Shown: positions 1 to 9,266, counted from the stretch's first letter. The stretch: DNA of 64,000 bases from Archangium sp. (GCA_030681645.1 JAUXRX010000024.1:124001-188000), one strand, 5' to 3'. Numbers and translations are program-made. The notes: a model not told the origin generated them from the sequence alone.

Positions 1-14
1 TGCAACACCTCGGG

Positions 15-2288
15 CTACTGCCGCTGATCCAGCTTCACGTAGCGATCTTCCCGCTCTTCACAGACGCAGCAGCGCCGGGTGAGCACGGTGATCTGTTCCT
101 CTCCGAGCCTCACGGTCTCGGACTCGTCGACCACCTTCCAGCTGTGCCCGCGCGGGCACATCAGGCTGGTGAAGAGGCTCACGCCCGCCTCGAGCGACCG
201 CACCTTCACGGCGTTTCCGGCCAGCTCGCCGGGCGAGGGCGTCTTCTGCTTCGCCGCCTGCCGCCAGCTGCGCGAGTTGCTGCGGGCCACGAAGACGAGC
301 ACCAGCATCATCACCAGCCCGCTCCCCACCGCGCCGAAGCCCGTCAGGTACGGGTGTTCCTCCGCCCAGCCCGGCTCGTCAGACAGCTCGGGCAGGTCGG
401 GGAGGATCGAGGTGTTCGGCCGCACCGTGTAGGCCATCAGCGCCCAGGCCTCGGCGGTGGCGCGGCGATAGCTGGTCACCTCTGCGGGCAGCACGCGGTC
501 CTTGAGGGTGTGCACTTCCCACTGCAGCTTGAGCGTGTGCCCGGACACCTGCTGGGACACGGCCAGCTGGAACGTCGGGTGCGCGATCACCCGGTTGGTG
601 AGGGCGAAGTCGCCGCCCGGCACCTCGTCGGCTGACTCGTAGATGATCAGCTCGCGGACGCGCAGCGGGTACCAGATCGCAAACGGCCAGGTGCGCTCCT
701 GCCGGTCGAGGGGCTTGAGATCACGCGCGGCGGCGATGGTGAGGAAGCGGTGCGCGTCGCCGACGAAGAAGTCGCTGGTCTCGTACTTCTCCTTCAGCAC
801 GAAGACCTCGGCGCCCTCGTCGTCGTTCCAGCTCAGCTCGATGGGGTTGAGCTTGCGCTCGAGATCGTCCTCGCGAGAGCGGCGCTGCGTCCTGGTGAGC
901 TGTTCCTGCGTGGCGCTCTTGACCTGCCGGCGCAGGGTCGACGCCTCGTGCCCGCGCGCGGTGGTGGTGATGGTGAGCGTCGCGGTGCCCTGGCGGGTCG
1001 GCACCGCCCAGTGCTGCTCCACTTCCCAGGTGGGAATCGAGGGCACCTCGAGCGGGATGTCGTCGAGCGCGGTGACTCCCGGCTTCACGGTGAGCGCGTG
1101 GTGGTAGCGCGGCTGGGACATCTGTTCGACCTCGCCGCGGCGCAGGGTCATGGTGGGGTCGATGAAGCGGGGGCCGCCCGGCAATGCGACCTGCACGATG
1201 GCGTGGTTGAAGGCGTCGGGCGAAGGGGTGAGCTTCGGCAGGCGCAGGCCACCCGTCGCGTGCACGAGCGCCGGCCACGCCTCGAGGCCCGCGGCGCGCA
1301 GCAACGAGACGAGCAGCAACGACTTGTCCTTGCAGTCACCGAAGCCGCGCTCCAGCACCCACTCGGGCGGGTGCGGGCGGTGGCTGTTCTCGCCGATCTC
1401 CACGCCCACGTAGCGCACGTCGTCCTGCACGAAGCGCACGATGGCCCGCGCGCGCTCGGCTTCGGGCAGCTTCTGGAAGCGCGCCACCTCGGCGCCGAAC
1501 CGCTCTCCAGGCGCAGGCCCGGTGAAGAGCGAGCCGGCCCAGGCCGCCACCTCGGCCCAGTCGGTCCAGTCGCTGAACTCGACGTAGGGCGCGGGCTCGA
1601 CGTCGGCGGGCATCGAGGCCTCGAGGTGCGCGGCCTCGAGGCGCTTCAGGTCCCACTCGAAGACCTGGTGGCCGGGCTCACCGCTCGTGGTGGGCGTCTG
1701 CGCGCCGCCGTGCGTCTTCACCTGCAGCGGGCGCGGCCGTTCCCACGAGAGCCTGAAGCGCGAGCGCTCGGTGGGCTCCATCGACGACTGGTATTGGCGG
1801 TTGGAATAGCGGCCCTGGAAGACGGGGTTCTCCCCGCTGCGCGTGGAGGCCACCTCGACGATGTCGCCCTCGCGCAGGTCGCGCAGCTCGATGATCAGGG
1901 TGAGCCGGCCGTCGTACATGCCCACGTCGAGCAGGCTCTCGCGCTGAATCACCCGCGCGTCCTCGGGGTCCCACGCCACGCGGCGCTCGCCGTCACGCCA
2001 GATCCACACGCCGTGGAGCTTCAGCTGCTCCCACGAGGGGTCCCACCCGAACTCCTGCTTGGCGAGGTTGCCCACGCCGGTCTGCGAGAGCACCTTCCAG
2101 GCCCGGTGCTGGAATTCTTCGACGGTCTTCTCCACCCGCACCTGGGTGTCGTCGAGCAGCAGCCGCGAGGCGCCGTCGGGCGCGATCTTCGTGGTGGGGA
2201 TCTCGACCTTCTCGACCCAGGCCGGCGGCTCCCCCACCGGAGGGAGGGGAAAGGCCGCCAACAGCACCGCCAGCAGGACCGCCGTCAT
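15..2288 (-). CDS. DUF3857 and transglutaminase-like domain protein, membrane anchored
   Basis: 757 aa, ATG start followed by a hydrophobic signal-like segment (residues 1-15). Residues about 45-240 resemble the DUF3857 beta-rich domain. Residues about 275-380 form a transglutaminase-like fold with a visible triad: C319 in GDCKDKS, H362 in FNHAIV and D377 in RFIDPT. A beta-rich region (about 400-610) follows, then one transmembrane helix (about 647-668) and a cytosolic-looking tail with CPRGH (C711) and CCVC (740-743), a possible metal-binding pair. The family is widespread, and some members are thought to act as cell-surface peptidases or crosslinkers; the substrate is unknown. The start lies 25 bp from the stop of the upstream secreted-protein gene, so the two are probably co-transcribed. 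Confidence 0.88.
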   Translation of the reverse strand: MTAVLLAVLLAAFPLPPVGEPPAWVEKVEIPTTKIAPDGASRLLLDDTQVRVEKTVEEFQHRAWKVLSQTGVGNLAKQEFGWDPSWEQLKLHGVWIWRDGERRVAWDPEDARVIQRESLLDVGMYDGRLTLIIELRDLREGDIVEVASTRSGENPVFQGRYSNRQYQSSMEPTERSRFRLSWERPRPLQVKTHGGAQTPTTSGEPGHQVFEWDLKRLEAAHLEASMPADVEPAPYVEFSDWTDWAEVAAWAGSLFTGPAPGERFGAEVARFQKLPEAERARAIVRFVQDDVRYVGVEIGENSHRPHPPEWVLERGFGDCKDKSLLLVSLLRAAGLEAWPALVHATGGLRLPKLTPSPDAFNHAIVQVALPGGPRFIDPTMTLRRGEVEQMSQPRYHHALTVKPGVTALDDIPLEVPSIPTWEVEQHWAVPTRQGTATLTITTTARGHEASTLRRQVKSATQEQLTRTQRRSREDDLERKLNPIELSWNDDEGAEVFVLKEKYETSDFFVGDAHRFLTIAAARDLKPLDRQERTWPFAIWYPLRVRELIIYESADEVPGGDFALTNRVIAHPTFQLAVSQQVSGHTLKLQWEVHTLKDRVLPAEVTSYRRATAEAWALMAYTVRPNTSILPDLPELSDEPGWAEEHPYLTGFGAVGSGLVMMLVLVFVARSNSRSWRQAAKQKTPSPGELAGNAVKVRSLEAGVSLFTSLMCPRGHSWKVVDESETVRLGEEQITVLTRRCCVCEEREDRYVKLDQRQ

Positions 2289-2313
2289 GTGCCGAGTATG
2301 GCCCTTCTACGAG

Positions 2314-4398
2314 CTACAGATCGAACCCGTAGAACGTGTCGATCTTCTTGTCGCCCGGGCTCTTCTTGGTGAAGTGCACCGTGCCCATGAACGTGCCGCT
2401 CTTGCCGCGGTCGCCGTACTCCTGGCCCACCACGTAGACACCGGCCTTCACGTTGGTCGCCATCTCAGGCGCCACGATGATCGGCCGCGGGGTGGTGTCG
2501 ACCTTGATGGTCTTGCCCGTGTACTTGCAGAGCTGCGCGTAGCTGATGGTGCCGTTGCTCTCGATCTTCAGCGGGTGGTACTTGTCGTCGACGCAGTCGG
2601 CTTCCGGGTACGTGTAGGCCGAGTGCTTGAACTTGATCTCGAGCCCTTCCGGCTGCTTCGCCACCGAGACGACCGTGCCCTTCGCCGAGGTGTCTTCCGG
2701 GTTGTAGGGGATGCTGCCGCTGTAGTTGAACTCGCTGTAGAGCGAGGTGAGGCTGGGCGCGCGCCACTGGAAGTTGCTCAGCGAGAAGAGCAGCTTGGGG
2801 CGGTCCTTGAGCGCCTCGGCCAGGGCGTCGACGACCGCGTAGTACGCCATCGAGCGCGGCCCGCGCAGATCGCGGCCCTTGCGCACGAGATCGGACAGCA
2901 CGCCCGGCAGGCCCACCACCTTCTCGAACGCGCTGCACACGGCGAGGCGGCTCATCAGCAGGTTGGCGATCGGGTCGACGGAGGCCTTGCCGATGACGGC
3001 CTTGTAGTCGTTGAGCTTGTAGCCCTTGAGCACCTTGCCCACGTCGCCGCGGAGCTCGGCGGTGCAGCCCTTGAGCACCTTGCGCGAGGGTTGGCCCAGC
3101 TTCACCTCGAACGCGTTGGACCGGGCGATCTCGGCCTTCCACTGCGCCGACACCTTGTCCCACTCGGCGTAGCCCTTCTTCGGGGCGTCTTTGAGGATCT
3201 CCGTGTAGTCGGGGTCGCCCTTGCTCATCTTCTCGACGGCCGCCTCGTAGACCTTCTGGGTGGCGCGAATGCGCGAGACCATCTCGTTGGCGACCACCCG
3301 CGCGTAGTCGTTGTACGGCTCGGCCGAGAGGAACTTGTCGAGCGCGGCCTGGTCGAACTGCTGCAGGTCGCGCTGCACCACCGCGAACTCGAGCATCGAC
3401 GCGTTGCGCATGGTGTCCCTGGTGGGGAGCATCGCGTTCAGGTCCTGCCAGGGGTTGTCGAGCGTGTTGAAGAGGTACACCAGGCGAATGACCTCGTTGG
3501 GCGGATCGCCGAGCGGGTCCAGGTAGAAGCCGACGTTCTCCACCCAGGCGTTCTCCTGCCACATCGTCTGGTTGCCGCGGGTGGTGCAGGCGAAGAAGGC
3601 GAGCTGCGCGTCACCGAACGCCTTCTCGCTGCCGCTCACCTCGGGTGAGAGCTCGAGCGCCTTGCACAGCGCGGCGCGTTCAGCGGCGAACTTGTCCTTG
3701 AGCACGCGGGCCTTGAGCGACTTCTCGGCGTCGGCCTTCGACTGGCGCGTCCAGTTCATCCACTTCTGGAGGATGTAGGCGCCTTCCTGCTGCCAGGTGG
3801 GGTCGTCCTTGCGCCAGCAGAGGTGCGCCGCGCCGTCGATGGTGCCCTCGATGCCGTACTTGCCGTCGACCGTGCGGTAGAGGCGCCGCGCGTCCCAGCG
3901 CTCGCTCACGTCGACGCCCTCACACCAGGCGAGCGGCCCCGGCTTCACCTCTTCGACGCCGGGCTCGGGCTTCTCCAGGTTGAAGCCGTCCTCGGTGAAA
4001 GCGAACTTCTCTTCGTCGGTGGGCTCCTTGCCCTCGTTGTCCTTGTCCTTCTTCCACTTGGCGATCGACTTGATGATCTGCGCCTCGGCCTCGGCCTGGG
4101 TGCAGCCGCACTCGTTGATCCACTTCTGCAGGAGGATCCGCGCGGCGTTCTGCCAGGTCGGATCATCCGGAAGCTCGCAGAGCTGAATCGCCGCGACGGT
4201 GAAGCTGGTGCCGCCCGAGACGGTGCGGCGGAGGCGGCCGCGATCCCACCCGGTCTCACCGAGGAACGGCCCCTCACACCACGGCGCCTTCCCCTTGAGG
4301 GCGGCGCGATCGAGCGTGCCGCGGGGCTTCACGTCCTCGATGTCGTCGGGTTCAAACGGGACTGCCGACACCACGAGCAAGGCGAGCAGTGTGTTCAT
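2314..4398 (-). CDS. Secreted protein of unknown function with a duplicated WCEG module
   Basis: The frame is open further upstream, but the start chosen is the ATG followed by MNTLLALLVVSAVP, a short signal peptide; this gives 694 aa. I do not recognise the family. The N-terminal third contains two copies of a roughly 75-residue module. Each has WCEG (residues 40-43 and 158-161), WD..RL.RTV, a conserved LC, DDPTWQ (78-83 and 198-203) and IL.QKW about 10 residues later. A long, mostly helical middle follows, then a beta-rich C-terminal region (about 590-694) with GTVVSVAK and GTVHFTKK strands. Paired cysteines suggest an oxidised, extracytoplasmic location. It is probably in an operon with the DUF3857 gene 25 bp downstream. 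Confidence 0.8.
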   Translation of the reverse strand: MNTLLALLVVSAVPFEPDDIEDVKPRGTLDRAALKGKAPWCEGPFLGETGWDRGRLRRTVSGGTSFTVAAIQLCELPDDPTWQNAARILLQKWINECGCTQAEAEAQIIKSIAKWKKDKDNEGKEPTDEEKFAFTEDGFNLEKPEPGVEEVKPGPLAWCEGVDVSERWDARRLYRTVDGKYGIEGTIDGAAHLCWRKDDPTWQQEGAYILQKWMNWTRQSKADAEKSLKARVLKDKFAAERAALCKALELSPEVSGSEKAFGDAQLAFFACTTRGNQTMWQENAWVENVGFYLDPLGDPPNEVIRLVYLFNTLDNPWQDLNAMLPTRDTMRNASMLEFAVVQRDLQQFDQAALDKFLSAEPYNDYARVVANEMVSRIRATQKVYEAAVEKMSKGDPDYTEILKDAPKKGYAEWDKVSAQWKAEIARSNAFEVKLGQPSRKVLKGCTAELRGDVGKVLKGYKLNDYKAVIGKASVDPIANLLMSRLAVCSAFEKVVGLPGVLSDLVRKGRDLRGPRSMAYYAVVDALAEALKDRPKLLFSLSNFQWRAPSLTSLYSEFNYSGSIPYNPEDTSAKGTVVSVAKQPEGLEIKFKHSAYTYPEADCVDDKYHPLKIESNGTISYAQLCKYTGKTIKVDTTPRPIIVAPEMATNVKAGVYVVGQEYGDRGKSGTFMGTVHFTKKSPGDKKIDTFYGFDL

Positions 4399-4537
4399 GG
4401 CTCGGGACTCTGCCTGAGCGAAGCGGCTGAGCCATGAATTCCTCACCGAGCCCTGAGCCGAGGTCAGCCCGGGGTTTGGTTGGCCAACCCAGGTCGAAGG
4501 CATGCAGCCTGGCCCGAACACCCACCGCGCGGTGAAA

Positions 4538-5047
4538 TCACGGCTTAGCCGGAATGAACGCGCCGGGAATGAGACGGCCGGCCCGCCCCTCGGTCGCCAC
4601 CTCGACGAAGGGCTCGTCGTCACCAGGGCGTTGATTCGAGTACGTCGACATCTCGGCGCCACGTGTCGCCTGCCCCTTGCGATGGGCCAGCCCGAGTCGC
4701 GACCCGTCGGACACGTCGAGCTGCGCGTGACTGCTCCCCTGCTGAGACCACCGTCGGAGCTCGAGGCGTGCGAAGCCGTCGTTCACCAACCTGAGCCCGG
4801 CAGAGAGCCCCTGCTCCTTCGTGCCCGACTCGAGCTGGAGCGATTCTGGTCTGAGGGTCGCGGTCTTTCCGTTCGCCGAGACGATGATCTGTTCGGCTCG
4901 CAGCTCGCGAACCGAGAGATCGGCCTTCTGTGGCGCTTGCGCCATCAGCACCACGCCTGTGAGGGCAACCGCGAGCCCGCCGGTGAGCCACTGCAGACGG
5001 CGAACACTGCGCTGAAGTGAGGCGACTCGAGGGTCGAAGGGGTCCAT
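4538..5047 (-). CDS. Small single-pass membrane protein, unknown function
   Basis: The start is taken at the ATG giving MDPFDPRVASLQRSV, because residues before it in the open frame look non-coding; this gives 169 aa. A basic amphipathic N-terminus leads into one transmembrane helix (about residues 18-36, LTGGLAVALTGVVLMAQ). A beta-rich extracytoplasmic domain follows, starting DLSVRELRAEQIIVSANGK. This type of domain (a strand reading 'I..V...GK' after the membrane anchor) recurs in myxobacterial hypothetical proteins, but I know no assigned function. It lies between the CLC gene and the secreted WCEG protein on the same strand, with about 140-165 bp gaps on each side, so it may be transcribed alone. 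Confidence 0.65.
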   Translation of the reverse strand: MDPFDPRVASLQRSVRRLQWLTGGLAVALTGVVLMAQAPQKADLSVRELRAEQIIVSANGKTATLRPESLQLESGTKEQGLSAGLRLVNDGFARLELRRWSQQGSSHAQLDVSDGSRLGLAHRKGQATRGAEMSTYSNQRPGDDEPFVEVATEGRAGRLIPGAFIPAKP

Positions 5048-5212
5048 GAGCGGCGCATCGACGCACCCTGAAGCCGATGATTCAAGAGTGCTGGGAATTG
5101 GGAGCCCGCGAAGGAATATTCGGTGCCGACCTCGAGGCCCGAGACCAGGAGCGTGCATGTCCGGGCTCGGTTCGCAAACCTGGCAAGGCGCGATTCCCCT
5201 CGCACCGGGCGG

Positions 5213-6499
5213 TCAGCGCCGCTGCCCGAGCGAGCCGGGCTGCGCGGCGTGGCCGCTCTTGAGGGCGACGAGGCGCTGCGACGAGTAGATGCCGCGGTGC
5301 CCGGTGAGCACGTACGCGAGCACCGCGACGATCACCACGTGGGGGAAGATGCCGACGCCCAGCAGCTCCACCGCCATGATCGACAGCGCGAGCGGCGCGT
5401 TCGAGGCCGCGGCGAAGACGGCGGCGAGCCCCACGCCGGCGCCCAGCACCACGGGAATGCCGAGCAGGTGCGCGAGCGCGGCGCCCAGCGCGGCGCCCAC
5501 GAAGAACAGCGGAGTCACCTCGCCCCCGGGAAAGCCGGCTCCGAGCGCAATGGCCGTGAAGACCAGCTTGAGCGCGAAGACGGTGAGCGGCAGCGCGGGG
5601 TCTTCGAACGCGCGGAGAATCGTGGGCACGCCGAGCCCGAGGTAGTCGCTCGTGCCGACCAGCTTCCACAACGCCACCAGCGCCACGCCGCCCAGGAACA
5701 TGCGCACGGAGAGCCGCGGCACGCGCTGCTCCCCCTGTTTCTTCAGGAAGTGCACCAGCTCGATGAACACCACCGTCACCAGCGCCACGGCGACGGCGAA
5801 CACCACCCACTTCAAGGTGAGCAGCGCGGAGAGCTCGACGTGCGGCACCACCGGGTACACCGAGTGCGTCACGCCCAGCCTGCGCGTGACCAGGTCGCCC
5901 ACCACCGCGGCCACCAGCGCCGGCACCAGCGCGTCGTACTTGAGCCGGCCCAGCACGATGAACTCGAGCCCGAACACGGCGCCGGCGATGGGCGTGCCGA
6001 ACACCGAGCCGAAACCGCCAGCGACTCCGGCGGCAAGCAGCTGAAGCCGCAGCTCAGGCCCCACGCGCAGTCGATGGGAGATCCAGTCGGTGAGGCTCGC
6101 GCCCATCTGCACCGCGGTACCTTCACGCCCCACGCTCGCGCCGAAGAGGTGCGCGGCAACCGTGCCCAGCAACACCATCGGGGCCATGCGCAGCGGCACC
6201 TCCGGCCCCTCGTCGTGGATGGTGTCGATGATGAGGTTGTTGCCGGCCTTGATGCGCTCGCCGAAGCGCTCGTACACGAGGCCGATGAAGAGGCCGGCCA
6301 GCGGGAGCGCGTAGACGAAGCGCTCGTCGCGCGTGCGCACGTTCGTCACCACCTCGAGCAGCAACAGGAAGATCGCCGAGGCGACGCCGCAGACGAGGCC
6401 GACGAGGGCGCCGAGCACCAACCACTGGCCCAACGTCACCAGGTGCGTTCTCGCGGCCTTCACCCGGCGGAGCGTGGGGCCAGGGTGACAGCACGTCAA
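5213..6499 (-). CDS. CLC-family anion/proton antiporter, probably fluoride type (CLC-F)
   Basis: Up to 428 aa with about ten hydrophobic segments. Diagnostic stretches are AGNNLIIDTIH (from residue 85), where canonical chloride CLCs have GSGIP; GREGTAVQMG (124-133), with E126 at the gating-glutamate position; and GGEVTPLFFVGAALG (from 325), with E327 replacing the usual GxFxP-type motif. Loss of the GSGIP serine together with GREGT and GGEVTP matches my knowledge of fluoride-exporting CLC-F proteins; a generic chloride channel is the alternative. The start is uncertain: TTG at 6499 gives the longest frame and GTG at 6460 is another option, and neither has a clear Shine-Dalgarno sequence. A 30-bp inverted repeat sits just upstream. 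Confidence 0.85.
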   Translation of the reverse strand: MTCCHPGPTLRRVKAARTHLVTLGQWLVLGALVGLVCGVASAIFLLLLEVVTNVRTRDERFVYALPLAGLFIGLVYERFGERIKAGNNLIIDTIHDEGPEVPLRMAPMVLLGTVAAHLFGASVGREGTAVQMGASLTDWISHRLRVGPELRLQLLAAGVAGGFGSVFGTPIAGAVFGLEFIVLGRLKYDALVPALVAAVVGDLVTRRLGVTHSVYPVVPHVELSALLTLKWVVFAVAVALVTVVFIELVHFLKKQGEQRVPRLSVRMFLGGVALVALWKLVGTSDYLGLGVPTILRAFEDPALPLTVFALKLVFTAIALGAGFPGGEVTPLFFVGAALGAALAHLLGIPVVLGAGVGLAAVFAAASNAPLALSIMAVELLGVGIFPHVVIVAVLAYVLTGHRGIYSSQRLVALKSGHAAQPGSLGQRR

Positions 6500-6523
6500 A
6501 AGATCACCCGCCCACCTTGCGCA

Positions 6524-6608
6524 GGTAAAAAAGGGGACAGGCTGCTTTTGCCCGACGGGGTTTCAAGTCGCCCAGCGAGGGCAAAAGCAGCCTGTCCCCT
6601 TTTTTACC
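6524..6608. repeat. 30-bp perfect inverted repeat with 25-bp loop
   Basis: The left arm (6524-6553, starting GGTAAAAAAGGGGACAGGCT) is the exact reverse complement of the right arm (6579-6608, ending GTCCCCTTTTTTACC). The T6 and A6 runs near the tips make it usable as a bidirectional terminator. It lies between the stop of the lipoprotein pseudogene and the start of the CLC gene. The AAAAGGGGACAGGC core resembles REP-like elements associated with Y1 (IS200-type) transposases; that link is inference from memory. No transposase gene is nearby. Confidence 0.85.
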
Positions 6609-6618
6609 CCTCTTTCGC

Positions 6619-6997
6619 TCAGTCCAGGAACGTGGGCTGGCAGGCGTAGCGGGTGCAGCCGTTCTGCCAGCTCACCTCGGAGTAGCCCTCGTCGCACGCC
6701 GGCACGAAGGCGGCGCAGTACATCGGCTGGGTACAACCGGCAGGCACCGAGCAGCGATCAGCCGTGCGCTCCCAGGCCGCGACTTCGGTCGACGCGCAGG
6801 TGGACGGCGGCATCTTCGGGCAGCTCACGGTGCGATCCGGCAGCTCGACGAACACCTGGTGGGCGGTGACGGTGACGTGGTTGTTCTTGCGGACGATCTT
6901 CCCGGCCACGATGATCGAGGTCGTTCACCACCGCATCACTCGACGCGACACCGCAACCCGCTGAAAGAACTGCGATCGAGAGTGCCAGGGCGCGCAT
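6619..6997 (-). pseudogene. Frameshifted small cysteine-rich lipoprotein
   Basis: An ATG at 6997 opens a typical lipoprotein signal peptide (MRALALSIAVLSAGCG, lipobox SAGC). This frame then turns into R/H/P-rich low-complexity sequence typical of an out-of-frame GC-rich reading. From about 6918 a different frame gives plausible protein down to the stop at 6619: IIVAGKIVRKNNHVTVTAHQ followed by a domain with eight cysteines. A one-base shift near 6918 would join VVND to IIVAGK and give about 125 aa. It is either a recent pseudogene or a sequencing error. The product would be an outer-membrane-associated, disulfide-rich lipoprotein; the family is not recognised. Confidence 0.55.
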
Positions 6998-7098
6998 GGT
7001 GGGTCCGTGTGCGACATTCGCCCACTGTGTTCAAGTGATGCCTCGAGCTCGGCGCCATTCGCCTGCTGAGCAACGGCAACGGAGTAGGACCGCGCCCG

Positions 7099-9102
7099 AT
7101 GCTCCTCTCGTTTCTGCTCCTCGTCACCGCCCAGCTCGATCCGTCCCAGCCCGTCTCGCAGCTCGGAGGCGACTACTGGCAGGGCACCGCAGTGAAGCCG
7201 GGAGAAGTCTGGGGCGTCGCCGATCTCCACGCGCACTTCTTCAACCACCTCGGCTTCGGAGGTCGCGTGCTCCACGGCGCGCCCAACGCCCCCGGCGGCA
7301 TGCGGCAGGCGCTCAGGAGCTGCGCTGCCAATCACGGCGAAGCGTACGGCCTGAGCACCGCCGTCCTCCCTGAGCCCGCGCACCCCACCTCGGGCTACCC
7401 CACCTTCGAGGGCTGGCCCCGCTACGACACGCTCATTCACCAGCAGGCCTGGGTCGACTGGATCCGCCGGGCCTGGCAGGGCGGGCTGCGGCTGGTGCAG
7501 ATGGACGTGCAGAACACGCCCTACCTCGGCACGCTCTACCGCACCGCCAACGGCCTGCTCGTCAAAGGCGAGCTCACGCCGGTCGCGGTCGACGACGCGA
7601 CGGCGCTCGAGGTGCAGGTCGGCGCGGCGAAGCGCTTCTTCAACGAGGGCCCGGGCTCGGACTTCGCCGCCATCGCGTACACCGCCGCCGACGCTCGGCG
7701 CATCATCGCCTCGGGGAAGCTGGCGATCGTGCTGGGCCTCGAGGTCGAGTCACCCGGCAACTTCATGCACGAGTCGCAGCTCGGCGCCGACCCGCGAAGC
7801 CCGGTCGACGCGCTGGTCAAGACGCTCTGGGAAGCGGGCGTGCGTCACGTCATCCCCATTCACCTCCAGCGCAACGCCTTCGGGCACCCCGCCGTCTTCA
7901 ACCCCACCCTCAACGGAATGAACTTCGCCGCGACGAGAGACTTCTACGCCACCACCGACGCGTTCGATGGAGGCGTGCGCTTCGCTCCGGCGCTCGCCTC
8001 GGCCAACCCCATCACCGGCCTGGTGGAGGTCGCGGGCCACTTCGCGGGCAAGCGCAGCTTTCCGCAGGCCAGGGCGATCGCCGCGTCGGAAGGGCTCACC
8101 GACGCGGGCGTGCTGTTCGTCGAGACCCTGATGCGGCAGGGCTTCGTCGTCGACGTCGAGCACATGTCCGAGCTGGCGGTCGATCAGACGCTCGCGCTCG
8201 CGGTGAAGAGGAACGTGCCGGTGATCAGCTCGCACGCCGACTTCCGCGAGCTCTCCTTCGGTACGCGCGTCACCTGGCACGACGGTGGGTACACCAGCGA
8301 GGTCAACCCGCTGCCCTTCACGGAAGACTCAGCCCAGAGCTACGGCACCTCGGAAGCGCTCAAGGTTCGCACCGAGCGCAGCCGCACCCCGCAGCAGCTC
8401 GCGCTCATCCGCAAGCTCGGCGGCGTGGTCGGCGTGCAGCTGGTCTCGAAGGGCGTCGGGGTGAGCTGGCGCGACCGCGTGCCGCTCGACTGCGACGCGT
8501 CGTCGAAGGGCTTCCTGCAGCTGGTGGCGTACGGCGTCGAGCACCTGGGCGGGGTGGCCATCGCGAGCGACGTGGGCGGCTTCGCCACCCTGCCGGCTCC
8601 GCGGTTCGGCACCGAGGCGTGCCCGGGCGCGCGGGGCGACGCGGTGCGGAGCGCCAACGGCCGGCTGCGCAGCCAGGCGCTGGCCCAGCGAAACGGCGTT
8701 CAGTATCAGACGAAGCTCACCTCCATCGGTCCCTGGCGTTTTCCCCAGAAGAACGGTGCGCCGTTCACCGACGAGGAGACGCGCGCCTGGCTCACCACGG
8801 CGCTCGCCGTGACCTCCGCGCGCACCCCGGCGACGAAGGCCGCCGCCCAGCGCCTGGTGCTCGAGCGGTGGACCGCCATGAACGAGGGGCCCAACGCTCC
8901 GCTCTCGCGCTCCCTCGCCGGCAAGCGCGAGTTCGACGTCAACCTGGACGGCGTCGCCCACTACGGGATGATCCCCGACTTCTTCCAGGACTCGACCAAC
9001 GTCGCCCGCGCGGCCGGTGCACCAGAGCTGATCGCCCCTCTCTTCCGCAGCGCCGAGCAGTACCTGCAGATGTGGGAACGCCTCGAGCGGAGTCGGAAAT
9101 AG
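7099..9102 (+). CDS. Secreted M19 (renal dipeptidase)-like metal hydrolase
   Basis: 667 aa with a short signal peptide (MLLSFLLLVTAQ). The metal-binding DLHAH motif is at residues 42-46. Later come GLEVESPG (a likely bridging glutamate), DVEHMSE, ISSHADFRE (a histidine ligand) and AIASDVGGF (the final aspartate). This order of ligands in a TIM-barrel amidohydrolase matches the membrane-dipeptidase (M19) superfamily. It is longer than the usual 320-400 aa, with a C-terminal extension of about 130 residues. It probably hydrolyses a small peptide-like or lactone substrate outside the cytoplasm; specificity cannot be read from the sequence. It diverges from the lipoprotein pseudogene and is followed by a family A repeat hairpin. 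Confidence 0.85.
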   Translation: MLLSFLLLVTAQLDPSQPVSQLGGDYWQGTAVKPGEVWGVADLHAHFFNHLGFGGRVLHGAPNAPGGMRQALRSCAANHGEAYGLSTAVLPEPAHPTSGYPTFEGWPRYDTLIHQQAWVDWIRRAWQGGLRLVQMDVQNTPYLGTLYRTANGLLVKGELTPVAVDDATALEVQVGAAKRFFNEGPGSDFAAIAYTAADARRIIASGKLAIVLGLEVESPGNFMHESQLGADPRSPVDALVKTLWEAGVRHVIPIHLQRNAFGHPAVFNPTLNGMNFAATRDFYATTDAFDGGVRFAPALASANPITGLVEVAGHFAGKRSFPQARAIAASEGLTDAGVLFVETLMRQGFVVDVEHMSELAVDQTLALAVKRNVPVISSHADFRELSFGTRVTWHDGGYTSEVNPLPFTEDSAQSYGTSEALKVRTERSRTPQQLALIRKLGGVVGVQLVSKGVGVSWRDRVPLDCDASSKGFLQLVAYGVEHLGGVAIASDVGGFATLPAPRFGTEACPGARGDAVRSANGRLRSQALAQRNGVQYQTKLTSIGPWRFPQKNGAPFTDEETRAWLTTALAVTSARTPATKAAAQRLVLERWTAMNEGPNAPLSRSLAGKREFDVNLDGVAHYGMIPDFFQDSTNVARAAGAPELIAPLFRSAEQYLQMWERLERSRK

Positions 9103-9119
9103 CGATCTCGCCCGTCACC

Positions 9120-9197
9120 GTTCACCCCGAGCGGAGTCGAGGGGCGACTTGCTGCGAGCGTGGGCGCCAATCCCTCGACTCCGCTCGGGATGAACGG
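9120..9197. repeat. Family A dispersed repeat, inverted pair
   Basis: Two copies of the dispersed repeat with core CCCGAGCGGAGTCGAGGG face each other (9120-9144 and 9172-9197), giving arms of about 25 bp around a 27-bp loop. It starts 18 bp after the stop of the M19 peptidase gene and could fold as a strong hairpin at the transcript end. The same repeat occurs at 33751-33813, 42856-42882, 47197-47276, 47904-48014 and 52783-52808. Confidence 0.85.
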
Positions 9198-9266
9198 GCA
9201 TTTCGGCCGACCCTGCGAGCGGGCCCGCTCCGCCGCGGGGGAGTCAGTCCTCGTGAACGGAACCGC

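Noticed and set aside
750..2372. Long open frames antisense to the DUF3857 gene and to many other genes
   Set aside because: These are typical of high-GC DNA. Their translations are Arg/Ala/His-rich with no domains, while the opposite frame encodes a recognisable protein.
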